From: Leptospira yanagawae serovar Saopaulo str. Sao Paulo = ATCC 700523
Lineage (GTDB): Bacteria > Spirochaetota > Leptospiria > Leptospirales > Leptospiraceae
NCBI RefSeq assembly: GCF_000332475.2
Contig: NZ_AOGX02000024.1
Span: 186,001 to 250,000, forward strand
Direction of reading: 5' to 3'
Length of the DNA stretch: 64,000 nt
Below, in pieces: positions 10,644 to 17,749 of this stretch. The notes below the pieces were generated by a model, which was not told where the DNA came from, ran no database searches, and worked only from the letters and a program-made list of their open reading frames with translations. The translations under genes and the position numbers were made by a program. Position 1 is the stretch's first letter; every line of letters starts with the position of its first letter.

Positions 10644-11188
10644 ATGGTCTCCTCTTGTCCTACGGAAAAATTCACAAACCGTGCCGCTGTGAATAAATAG
10701 TCAGACAACCGATTCAGGTAAATGCGTAGGTCTTTGTGAATCTCACCTCCATTTTCTACATAAACCAAAAGATCTCGTTCTAACCTCCGGCAAACAGTGC
10801 GAGAGATATGTAAGGCACTCGCCATTTCCGTTCCCCCTGGCAAAATGAAAAACTTGATTTCGGGAAGAAACTCCATCAATCGATCGATTTCCCTTTCAAT
10901 GGATTCCACATCAGCGGCATTCACAACCGTACCGTCTTTGGCATCTTTTGGAACGTAACCAGCAAGTTCCGAACCAATTTCAAAAAGGAAACTTTGGATG
11001 CTTTGCAGATAGAGTAAAAACGGCTTTTCAATGGAATGTTTTTTTCCTAACGAAAGAGCAAGTCCGATGGTGCTATTCAATTCATCACAAGTACCATACA
11101 GATCCACCCTTCTGTCGGTTTTTGCCACTTTTTTCCCTGATGCTAAATAGGTTTGTCCGCCGTCGCCAAATTTGGTGTAGATTTTCAA
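10616..11188 (-). CDS. Cob(I)alamin adenosyltransferase, PduO type
   Basis: A 190-residue ATP:cob(I)alamin adenosyltransferase of the PduO/EutT-like family, which forms adenosylcobalamin. Visible motifs are the N-terminal KIYTKFGDGGQTYLASGKKVAK (ATP-binding T-K-x-G-D-x-G), DLYGTCDELNSTIGLAL, FILPGGTEMASALHISRTVCRRLERDL and YLNRLSDYLFTAARF at the C-terminus. These cover the whole family pattern. ATG 11188 is the only good start. The gene is upstream of and overlaps the POT transporter gene; no cobalamin riboswitch was recognised in the short 5' region. Confidence 0.93.
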   Translation of the reverse strand: MKIYTKFGDGGQTYLASGKKVAKTDRRVDLYGTCDELNSTIGLALSLGKKHSIEKPFLLYLQSIQSFLFEIGSELAGYVPKDAKDGTVVNAADVESIEREIDRLMEFLPEIKFFILPGGTEMASALHISRTVCRRLERDLLVYVENGGEIHKDLRIYLNRLSDYLFTAARFVNFSVGQEETIWQSRTKSN

Positions 11189-11216
11189 AATCTTAAGTCC
11201 TTTGCCGTAAATTTCC

Positions 11217-11244
11217 TTTACAGTCCTTAGTTTTTTGGTATAGA
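11217..11244 (+). promoter_or_regulatory. Candidate sigma-70 promoter of flaB
   Basis: TTTACA at 11217-11222 and TATAGA (within TATAGAAT) at 11239-11244 are separated by 16 bases. This predicts a leader of roughly 140 bases before the flagellin ATG at 11392. No convincing sigma-28 GCCGATAA box was found. Confidence 0.5.
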
Positions 11245-11391
11245 ATCATCTGGAAAGGAAAAATTCACGGGAGAACCAAGGGCAGGCAACCCCTTCTCTC
11301 CTCGAAGGAATGGATTTCTGGAAACATGAGTTTCTCCTTTCTCCGCCTGTAGGGAAACAAGCGGGTCATGGACACACAGGAGGGTGTGACA

Positions 11392-12240
11392 ATGATTATC
11401 AATCACAACATCAGTGCACTCGTTGCAAAACGGGCGCTCACAAACACCAGTCGTGACATGGACAAATCCATGGAACACCTAGCAACGGGTATGCGAATCA
11501 ACAGACCAGGGGATGATTCCTTGGGGTTCTCCGTATCCGAAAAACTTAGATCCCAAATCCGAGCTTTAGGCCAAGCAGAACGAAATACTCAGGATGGTAT
11601 GTCGTTTTTGCAAGTGACGGAAGGATCTTTGGACCAAGTAAACTCCATTTTACAGAGGTTACGTGAACTTTCCGTCCAATCTGCAAACGGGATTTATTCG
11701 AATGAGGACAGAAAACTTGTCCAATTGGAAGTATCTCAACTTGTCGAGGAAGTCGAAAGGATCGGAACATCTGCCGAGTTTAACAAAGTCAAACCACTGG
11801 ATGGTCGCTTCTCACGAGCTTCCAAAAATCCAATGACCTTACAAGTGGGTACAAACGGATCAGAAAAAATTGAAGTCTACATCAATACGATGACAAGTTC
11901 TTCTTTGAAACTGAAACAAGCTGGAAACAAATTAACACTTTCCACTCCGAACAAAGCTACCGACTCACTTCAGGTCTTGGATGATGCCATCTCAAAGGTC
12001 AACCGGCTCAGGTCTGACTTAGGCGCCTACTACAACCGATTGGATTTAACCTTAAAATCACTTAGCAATAACTATGTGAACATGGTTTCTTCTGAATCAC
12101 AAGTAAGGGACGCAGATATGGCAACGGAAATGGTGGAATATTCAAAAAACCAAATCCTAACCAAATCGGGTGTGGCCATGCTTGCCCAAGCAAATCTCAG
12201 ACCAGAATCCGTAGTAAAACTCCTCACGGACAGATACTAG
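11392..12240 (+). CDS. flaB: Flagellin (periplasmic flagellar core protein FlaB)
   Basis: A 282-residue flagellin, the usual size of spirochaetal FlaB core filament proteins. It begins MIINHNISALVAKRAL and has the conserved N-terminal D0/D1 region (LATGMRINRPGDDSLGFSVSEKLRSQIRAL), a short central region, and the C-terminal D0 helix ending in NQILTKSGVAMLAQANLRPESVVKLL. The start was set at ATG 11392 because AGGAGG lies 8 bases upstream and family members begin at this methionine; an upstream in-frame ATG at 11368 would add eight unrelated residues. The gene has its own promoter-like element and a strong downstream terminator, so it is monocistronic. Confidence 0.96.
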   Translation: MIINHNISALVAKRALTNTSRDMDKSMEHLATGMRINRPGDDSLGFSVSEKLRSQIRALGQAERNTQDGMSFLQVTEGSLDQVNSILQRLRELSVQSANGIYSNEDRKLVQLEVSQLVEEVERIGTSAEFNKVKPLDGRFSRASKNPMTLQVGTNGSEKIEVYINTMTSSSLKLKQAGNKLTLSTPNKATDSLQVLDDAISKVNRLRSDLGAYYNRLDLTLKSLSNNYVNMVSSESQVRDADMATEMVEYSKNQILTKSGVAMLAQANLRPESVVKLLTDRY

Positions 12241-12256
12241 GGAATTTTAAGAGATG

Positions 12257-12286
12257 GAAATCCTCCTTGCAAACAAGGAGGATTTC
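12257..12286 (+). terminator. Rho-independent terminator after flaB
   Basis: GAAATCCTCCTTG (12257-12269) pairs perfectly with CAAGGAGGATTTC (12274-12286) around a 4-base CAAA loop, giving a 13-bp stem that starts 17 bases after the flaB stop; a T-rich stretch follows. Confidence 0.85.
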
Positions 12287-12337
12287 TTTAAACTTTGTCC
12301 GAAACCTTCATTTCAAATGTTAGCGAGGACAATCACT

Positions 12338-13069
12338 TTGAAACAAATCATCTCAGGAATTTTATCCCTATCTTTACTTACCACAATTTCTTGTGGACTA
12401 TCAGACAACACAAAACGACTCATCCTAAGTACATCCATTGGATGTGGGGTTGGTTTAGCGTTAGGTGCTGTTTACGATGAGTCACAAAGAAAAAAAGATA
12501 CAAAAGACAAAAAGAATAATTTCCAAAGACAAATCAAAGAATCTTTGGCATTAGAAAAAAAGAAGCCACAAAACAAAGGTAAAATTATCGGTTTAGGAGC
12601 AGGATGCCTTGCAGGACTTGGAACTGGTTTTTATCTCAACACCATGTATGATAACATGGCAGAAGAGATGAAAAAACAAGGGATCAAACTTGAAAAAGTA
12701 GAACGTGGAGGAGACACGGTTGCTCTCACTGCTTCCATGGACGGAGGGATTGCCTTCGAAGATGGCAAAGCGGACCTTAAAGGGAAAGGAAAAGAAAACA
12801 TTGATAAGTTAGCTGAAGCACTTGCAGCTTACCCAGAAACAAAAATCAATATTTCTGGTCACGCCAACAGAACAGGAGCAGAAGACCTAAACATCCGACT
12901 CTCCCAAGACAGAGCCGTTACTGCAAAAGATGCCATCATCGAAAATGGTGTTGAAGGGAAACGTATTGGAACAGTCCAAGGTCTTGGTTCTTCGACACCA
13001 CTCAAAAATGTAGATCCAAAAGATGGATCCAACAGACGTGTGGAAGTGGAAATCATTCCAGCAAGTTAA
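12338..13069 (+). CDS. OmpA-family peptidoglycan-associated lipoprotein
   Basis: The likely start is TTG 12338, preceded by GAGGA about 9 bases upstream; an in-frame ATG at 12317 is the alternative. The product (243 residues) has a lipoprotein signal (LKQIISGILSLSLLTTISC) with lipid-accepting Cys near residue 19. Two glycine-rich zipper-like hydrophobic stretches follow (SIGCGVGLALGAVYDE and GLGAGCLAGLGTGFYL). The C-terminal 110 residues form an OmpA domain: ISGHANRTG, N-x-x-LSQDRA and NRRVEVEI are the peptidoglycan-binding residues. It should tether the outer membrane to the cell wall. Starts further upstream would lie in the flaB terminator. Confidence 0.88.
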   Translation: MKQIISGILSLSLLTTISCGLSDNTKRLILSTSIGCGVGLALGAVYDESQRKKDTKDKKNNFQRQIKESLALEKKKPQNKGKIIGLGAGCLAGLGTGFYLNTMYDNMAEEMKKQGIKLEKVERGGDTVALTASMDGGIAFEDGKADLKGKGKENIDKLAEALAAYPETKINISGHANRTGAEDLNIRLSQDRAVTAKDAIIENGVEGKRIGTVQGLGSSTPLKNVDPKDGSNRRVEVEIIPAS

Positions 13070-13105
13070 ACCTTTCCAAAACTTTTTAGGGAACCATTCC
13101 CAACA

Positions 13106-13136
13106 AAAAAGCCTACAATTTCATTGTAGGCTTTTT
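13106..13136. terminator. Bidirectional terminator between OmpA-like gene and ybaB
   Basis: GCCTACAAT (13111-13119) pairs with ATTGTAGGC (13123-13131) around a TTC loop, with an A-run on the left and a T-run on the right, so it can terminate transcription from both converging genes. Confidence 0.85.
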
Positions 13137-13175
13137 CTTTTGAAACCAGATTGGAATCTTAAAATCAGTTTTGTT

Positions 13176-13496
13176 TTACATTCCAAGGCCAGGGAATCCA
13201 CCCATGGCTTGCATTTGCTTTGCGGCACCAGCTTGTGCATCCTGTAATGCTTTCGTATAAGCTTCCTGGATCGAACGTTCGAGTAAGTTTTTATCCTTTT
13301 TTTCTAGGAGTTCATCTTCAATTTGGATCGATTTCATTTGGAATTTTCCATCCAAAGTAACGGAAAGAAGTTTATTTTTTGAAATTCCTACAAAATTTAA
13401 GCCAGCAAGTTCCTTTTCCATGGTTTTCATTTGCGAGCGCATCTTTTTCATCTGTTTGAGCATATCAAACTTATTTCCACCAGCTCCACCGAACAT
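13176..13496 (-). CDS. YbaB/EbfC-family nucleoid-associated protein
   Basis: A 106-residue protein of the YbaB/EbfC DNA-binding family, whose dimers coat DNA. It has the family layout: an N-terminal helix with FDMLKQMKKMRSQM and KELAGLNFVG, a central beta sheet with KLLSVTLDGKFQMKSIQI, then LLEKKDKNLLERSIQEAYTKAL and a Gly/Met-rich tail ending PGLGM. ATG 13496 was chosen because GAGG precedes it by five bases; a GTG two codons upstream at 13502 would overlap that site. Its usual neighbours dnaX and recR are not present here. Confidence 0.88.
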   Translation of the reverse strand: MFGGAGGNKFDMLKQMKKMRSQMKTMEKELAGLNFVGISKNKLLSVTLDGKFQMKSIQIEDELLEKKDKNLLERSIQEAYTKALQDAQAGAAKQMQAMGGFPGLGM

Positions 13497-13575
13497 AATC
13501 ACCTCTTCTACATTTCAGGATTTTTTTTCCAAGAAAGAACGCAAATATAAAACTTTCGTTGTCGATACTAAGTAC

Positions 13576-14931
13576 ATGCTCCATCCCAATTCAGCATTCA
13601 AACGAATCTGGGACCTTTTCGTTTTTGGATGTATCACCTACTTTGCAATTGAAGTACCCCTTCGTTTGGTATTCCAACACAAATTATCAGCAGGTGTTAC
13701 CGTCTGGGAGAGGTTCATCCAAATTGTATTTGGAATTGATTTGGTGCTTAATTTTTTCACGGCGATCATTAAAGACAGACTCCTCATCCAAAATCGAAAA
13801 ATAGTGGCCAAAACCTATTTGAAATCCTGGTTTCTCATCGATTTTTTATCTGCATTTCCTTTTGATTTGTTTGGTAACTTTTTTTTCCAATACTTTGGAG
13901 TGACAGATAGCTTAAAAATTTTACGATTATTAAGATCGGTTCGGGTATTTGAACTATTTAAATCCCTTCGCATGCTTGCATTAGGTGCAGATTCCGAAGA
14001 TCGATTCAAACTTGTCGAAGTGATCAATCCTATGACCTTTCGATTAATATTTTTTGTGTATTGGACCACTCTTTTTGCCCATTGGGTTGCCTGTGGTTGG
14101 ATCCACCTAAGCCCTGAATTTTTAATCGATAAAGATATGACAACACGTTATATCCGTTCCTTATATTGGTCTGTCACAACACTTACCACCATCGGTTATG
14201 GAGACATCACACCCACTACGAACAAACAAACAATTTACACAATGGGTGTCATGATTTTAGGTGTGGGTATTTATGGGTATGTGATTGGTAATATTGCCAC
14301 TCTATTATCTAATCTGGATATTTCCCGTGTTACCTTCCAAGAAAAATTAAATACCATCAATTCCTTTATTAAATATAAAAAACTTCCACCGCACTTGGCT
14401 AATCGAATCCGATCGTATTACATCAATTTATGGGAAAACAAACATGGGATTGATGAATCGGAAATCTGGAGCCAACTCCCTTCTGGAATTAAAATCGATG
14501 TTTCGATGTTCTTACACAACCATCTCATCTCAGTGGTTCCGTTTTTTAAACATGCACCTGAAGAATTAAAACGAGAAGTTGTGTTAGAATTAAAACCTGC
14601 TTACTATATGAAAGGAGATGTGATCTTTCGAGAAGGTGATGTTCCTCATAATATGTACTTTTTATCAAAAGGACATGTAGAAGTGATCAAAGAAAAATCT
14701 GGTGAACTCCTCGCCACTCTCAACTCAGGTTCCTTTTTTGGAGAGATGAGTTTGATAGATGATTCCTTACGCACTGCGACGATCAAAGCAGGATCCTATT
14801 GTGATGTGTATACGCTCAGCCGCGACGCATTCCAAGAAATTTTAAAACACCACCCTAGTTTCGCCAAACACATACAAGAAATTGCCAAAGAACGTAAGGT
14901 CCACCAATCCAGTTTTAAATCCTCCGAATGA
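13576..14931 (+). CDS. Cyclic-nucleotide-gated K+ channel (SthK/LliK-like)
   Basis: A 451-residue six-helix ion channel with a C-terminal cyclic-nucleotide-binding domain. The voltage-sensor-like S4 carries regularly spaced Arg (KILRLLRSVRVFELFKSLRML), the pore has the K+ selectivity filter TIGYGD at residues 205-210, a C-linker follows, and the CNBD has the phosphate-binding cassette FGEMSLIDDSLRTATI near residues 388-403. The architecture resembles the spirochaetal channels SthK and LliK. ATG 13576 is the first methionine that precedes the conserved N-terminal helix. It is divergent from ybaB (79 bases between starts). Confidence 0.92.
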   Translation: MLHPNSAFKRIWDLFVFGCITYFAIEVPLRLVFQHKLSAGVTVWERFIQIVFGIDLVLNFFTAIIKDRLLIQNRKIVAKTYLKSWFLIDFLSAFPFDLFGNFFFQYFGVTDSLKILRLLRSVRVFELFKSLRMLALGADSEDRFKLVEVINPMTFRLIFFVYWTTLFAHWVACGWIHLSPEFLIDKDMTTRYIRSLYWSVTTLTTIGYGDITPTTNKQTIYTMGVMILGVGIYGYVIGNIATLLSNLDISRVTFQEKLNTINSFIKYKKLPPHLANRIRSYYINLWENKHGIDESEIWSQLPSGIKIDVSMFLHNHLISVVPFFKHAPEELKREVVLELKPAYYMKGDVIFREGDVPHNMYFLSKGHVEVIKEKSGELLATLNSGSFFGEMSLIDDSLRTATIKAGSYCDVYTLSRDAFQEILKHHPSFAKHIQEIAKERKVHQSSFKSSE

Positions 14932-14989
14932 AGGAAGTAACCTAATCCACGTTATAGATGAGGGGATACAAATCTGACCTGTTTCCCCA

Positions 14990-15763
14990 TCACAAACGAA
15001 GGTTTGTGATCGAATGTTCAGGGTCTACGATGGCAATGGTTTCATCCGCAAGCCTATCAAACGCATACCAAGCATTGGTATCTTTTTTTAAGGATTCTTG
15101 TTTTTCCGTTTTGACTTTGATGGATTCTGATTTTGGAATTTCACCGAGGGTCGGAATCTCTTCAATGGCTTTTAACCTTTCCAGTAACTCCCGGTGTTTT
15201 TTTGAAGTACCAAACCAAGAAGGAACAAAGGCAATTTTTTTCTTTTGGCTGAAAACAGTTTCTGTTTGTGCAATTTCATCCAAAAGGAGGTTCACAGCAC
15301 GAATGGTCCATTTGCTTGGAGTGACGGGAACTAGGATAAGTTCGGAATTGTAAATGGCTGTTGTCAATTCGTGTTTCGCGGACCCGGGAGTGTCAATCAC
15401 CACAAATTGGTAGTCCTTACGGATTTCTTCTAAGGCTCGTTTGAACTGAAGGCATAAACTAGTGGAATCAGGATTGTACTTTGTGAGTTTTGCAAGGCTT
15501 AAGGTGGATGGTAACACATCAAATTGTTTTGTTTTCCGAATACAATCTGTGATTTTTTTCATTCCGAGTAAAACACTCATCACATTGGCTTCTTCCAAAA
15601 CATTGAGGTCTATGTCAGGCATCGAAAAATCAGTGAGATCACCCTGCATGTCCATATCTACCACAAGTGTTTTCCCTCGTCTCGCCAATGCACAGGCCAA
15701 ATGGGCGGCGGTTGTCGACTTTCCACTCCCACCTTTTATGTTTGAAACCGAAATCACCTTCAT
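14990..15763 (-). CDS. ParA/MinD-family P-loop ATPase (orphan)
   Basis: A 257-residue ParA-like ATPase. It begins MKVISVSNIKGGSGKSTTAAHLA (deviant Walker A, K-G-G-x-G-K-S-T), has the A' motif VVDMDMQGDLT and a Walker B-like FVVIDTPGS, all typical of ParA proteins that move DNA or protein cargo. ATG 15763 is chosen by family alignment; no strong Shine-Dalgarno precedes it, and a GTG at 15799 would add twelve residues. No ParB or parS-like repeats were found nearby, and the flanking genes (channel, YopX-like) give no cargo hint. Confidence 0.85.
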   Translation of the reverse strand: MKVISVSNIKGGSGKSTTAAHLACALARRGKTLVVDMDMQGDLTDFSMPDIDLNVLEEANVMSVLLGMKKITDCIRKTKQFDVLPSTLSLAKLTKYNPDSTSLCLQFKRALEEIRKDYQFVVIDTPGSAKHELTTAIYNSELILVPVTPSKWTIRAVNLLLDEIAQTETVFSQKKKIAFVPSWFGTSKKHRELLERLKAIEEIPTLGEIPKSESIKVKTEKQESLKKDTNAWYAFDRLADETIAIVDPEHSITNLRL

Positions 15764-15858
15764 GGGGCAAAGAATTTCCCCATTTCTATCATTGACCACT
15801 GATTTTTTTTTGAATTTTCCTTGGAAAGGACTCTCACCAACTTAAATTGGTTCCAGTT

Positions 15859-16239
15859 ATGGCATTCACGATTCGTTTCCGAGTTTGGGACAAACAAGAA
15901 AAAGAATTTTCACAAAAAGGTTTTAGTTTAACCTTAGATGGCAAACTGTTAAAGTTTGGGCAACCTGTCTCTAATGAAGACAATTTTGTTGTGAATAGTT
16001 TCACGGGTCTTAAAGACAAATACGACAAAGAGTTGTACGAAGAAGATATCATCGAACATACTGTTGCCAAAGAGGGAAACCTCACGCAACATACAGGCAT
16101 TATACGATACAATAATGAACATGGGGCATTTTACTTAGAAAATGGACCTCCACTTTTACAATTGTTTTCCATCCGCAAAGTGGGAAATCCTTATGAAAAT
16201 CCCATCCTTTATGATTTGTATTTAAAAAGTAAGTCTTGA
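15859..16239 (+). CDS. YopX-like protein
   Basis: A 126-residue protein resembling the YopX family, mostly known from phages and prophages. It begins MAFTIRFRVWDKQEKEF (YopX proteins start with a similar K-F-R-x-W-D motif), then SFTGLKDKYDKELYEEDIIEH (typical F-T-G-L-x-D-K-x-G-x-x-I/L-x-E-x-D-I) and ends with a GIIRYNNEHGAFYLE beta region. ATG 15859 is preferred over TTG 15847; neither has a strong ribosome site. The stop overlaps the next TTG start (TTGA), so it is coupled to the TPR protein downstream. Function in a non-phage setting is unknown. Confidence 0.7.
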   Translation: MAFTIRFRVWDKQEKEFSQKGFSLTLDGKLLKFGQPVSNEDNFVVNSFTGLKDKYDKELYEEDIIEHTVAKEGNLTQHTGIIRYNNEHGAFYLENGPPLLQLFSIRKVGNPYENPILYDLYLKSKS

Positions 16240-17717
16240 TTTTTTTTCGATTCATTTGTTTTTTTATTTTCCTCAGTTCAATTCCTCTAGATGCAAGTCC
16301 TATCCTAGAAGAATACTGGGAAGCCATTCAAAAATCAAAAGACAAATATGAATTAGATGATTTAAGTCCAAAACGATTTCGATTTGGTTTTGATTCGAAT
16401 GCACCAGCGACAATTTATAAAGAATCACTCAATCATGAAGTTTTTTGGTTTTGCCAAAAGTATTTAGCGAAGTACCATACAAATTTTCCATACCCTCGAC
16501 TAAAAGACGACATTCGCTCTCACCTAACCGATTTATATGGTGATTTATCTCAGAATTTTTTGAGTGGCAAAACGAGTTTCACTTGTTACTCGGGATGGAA
16601 AACGGGAAGTGCTTTACTCAAAATCCATTTTTTCTTAAACGAAGATGAATTTTTTCCCTATCGTTATGACCATTACAACCAAAATGGTTTCCTTTACCTC
16701 ACCGAAGAAGATGAAACAAAAAACGGTAAAAAAGACAGTTTTACCTATTATGCAAGCTCAGGTTGCCCAAAAGAAATCACAAAGGACAAAAATGATTTTG
16801 GAGGGATCGATGAATGGTGGTACTTTCAAAACTGCAAACTCACCCGAATCGAATATGATGCCAACGAAAATGGATTTAAAGAAAGAATTTGTTATTACGA
16901 AAACAACAAAGAAACGTATTGTGAAGGAGTGGGAGAAAAAGAAGAAAGAGAAGCAATCCTTTTAGAAACGAAGGAAAGATGGAAAGAGGCCCTCAAATCC
17001 TATCGAAAGTCACTTGTTGAATACAAAAAAGAAGTTCCCAATGGAACTCTAAGGACCTGTTCCTTACTCAAAAAAATTGCAAACATTGAATACAATGAAA
17101 AGGAATTTTCCTCATTCACCAAAACCTTAGATGAATTTTTTTCCTATAGGGTCTGCGAATCTGATTCTTTGGATGTATTATTGTACAAATCTTATTATTA
17201 CTTATATGTACTAAACGATTACCAGTCAGCAAAAGAAAGTTATAAAAAAACGGCTGAAATTTACCGAAAGGTTCATGGAGAAATTAGCCCCGAAATTTCC
17301 TTAAACTTGGCTTATGCTTACCTAATGGTAAAAGAACCTAAAGCCTGTTTAGCGAGCATGGAAAAACTCAATGCCCGAAGGTTAATGCCCTACCCACGAT
17401 TCTTTTTATTTTATTACCGTGGGTCTTGTGAACTCAGTTTGGGAAATTATGAAGATTCCTATACCAATCTCAAACGAGCTCAAATCTTAGGTGGTGAAAA
17501 GGTATTTTTGCCCATTGTGTATTATAAATTGGCACGCGCTTCTTACGCAACCAAACGAGACAACGAAGGTAAACTTTGGGCAGACCAAGCCCTTTTCATC
17601 GATTTAGATTTGTTCCAGAAAATGGAATCAGATCCGATCTTTTCCAGTTTTTTAGAGACTCAATCAGGGATATCCTATAAACGAAAATATTACTTGAATA
17701 AAGTACAAAAGCCATGA
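16236..17717 (+). CDS. Exported TPR protein with EF-hand-like Asp/Asn repeats
   Basis: A 493-residue protein of unknown function. TTG 16236 overlaps the stop of the YopX-like gene by four bases and is followed directly by a signal peptide (IFFRFICFFIFLSSIPLDA). Residues about 155-220 contain three spaced acidic segments, DETKNGKKDS, DKNDFGGIDEW and DANENGFKER, which resemble calcium-binding D-x-N/D-x-N/D-G loops, each followed by an aromatic beta strand. The C-terminal half (about 235-470) is helical with TPR-like repeats (A-x-x-x-Y motifs). It is probably periplasmic or lipid-exposed; partner proteins are not evident. Confidence 0.7.
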   Translation: MIFFRFICFFIFLSSIPLDASPILEEYWEAIQKSKDKYELDDLSPKRFRFGFDSNAPATIYKESLNHEVFWFCQKYLAKYHTNFPYPRLKDDIRSHLTDLYGDLSQNFLSGKTSFTCYSGWKTGSALLKIHFFLNEDEFFPYRYDHYNQNGFLYLTEEDETKNGKKDSFTYYASSGCPKEITKDKNDFGGIDEWWYFQNCKLTRIEYDANENGFKERICYYENNKETYCEGVGEKEEREAILLETKERWKEALKSYRKSLVEYKKEVPNGTLRTCSLLKKIANIEYNEKEFSSFTKTLDEFFSYRVCESDSLDVLLYKSYYYLYVLNDYQSAKESYKKTAEIYRKVHGEISPEISLNLAYAYLMVKEPKACLASMEKLNARRLMPYPRFFLFYYRGSCELSLGNYEDSYTNLKRAQILGGEKVFLPIVYYKLARASYATKRDNEGKLWADQALFIDLDLFQKMESDPIFSSFLETQSGISYKRKYYLNKVQKP

Positions 17718-17749
17718 GAGTTTAGCTCCTACGGAGACAGATTCGATTC

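Noticed and set aside
12254..12337. N-terminal extension of the OmpA-like lipoprotein
   Set aside because: Part of it overlaps the flaB terminator stem and no ribosome site is present; the lipoprotein signal starts at 12338.
14989..15010. Inverted repeat ATCACAAAC/GTTTGTGAT at the parA stop
   Set aside because: A 9-bp stem with a GAAG loop, but no T-tract follows in the minus direction, so it is not called a terminator.
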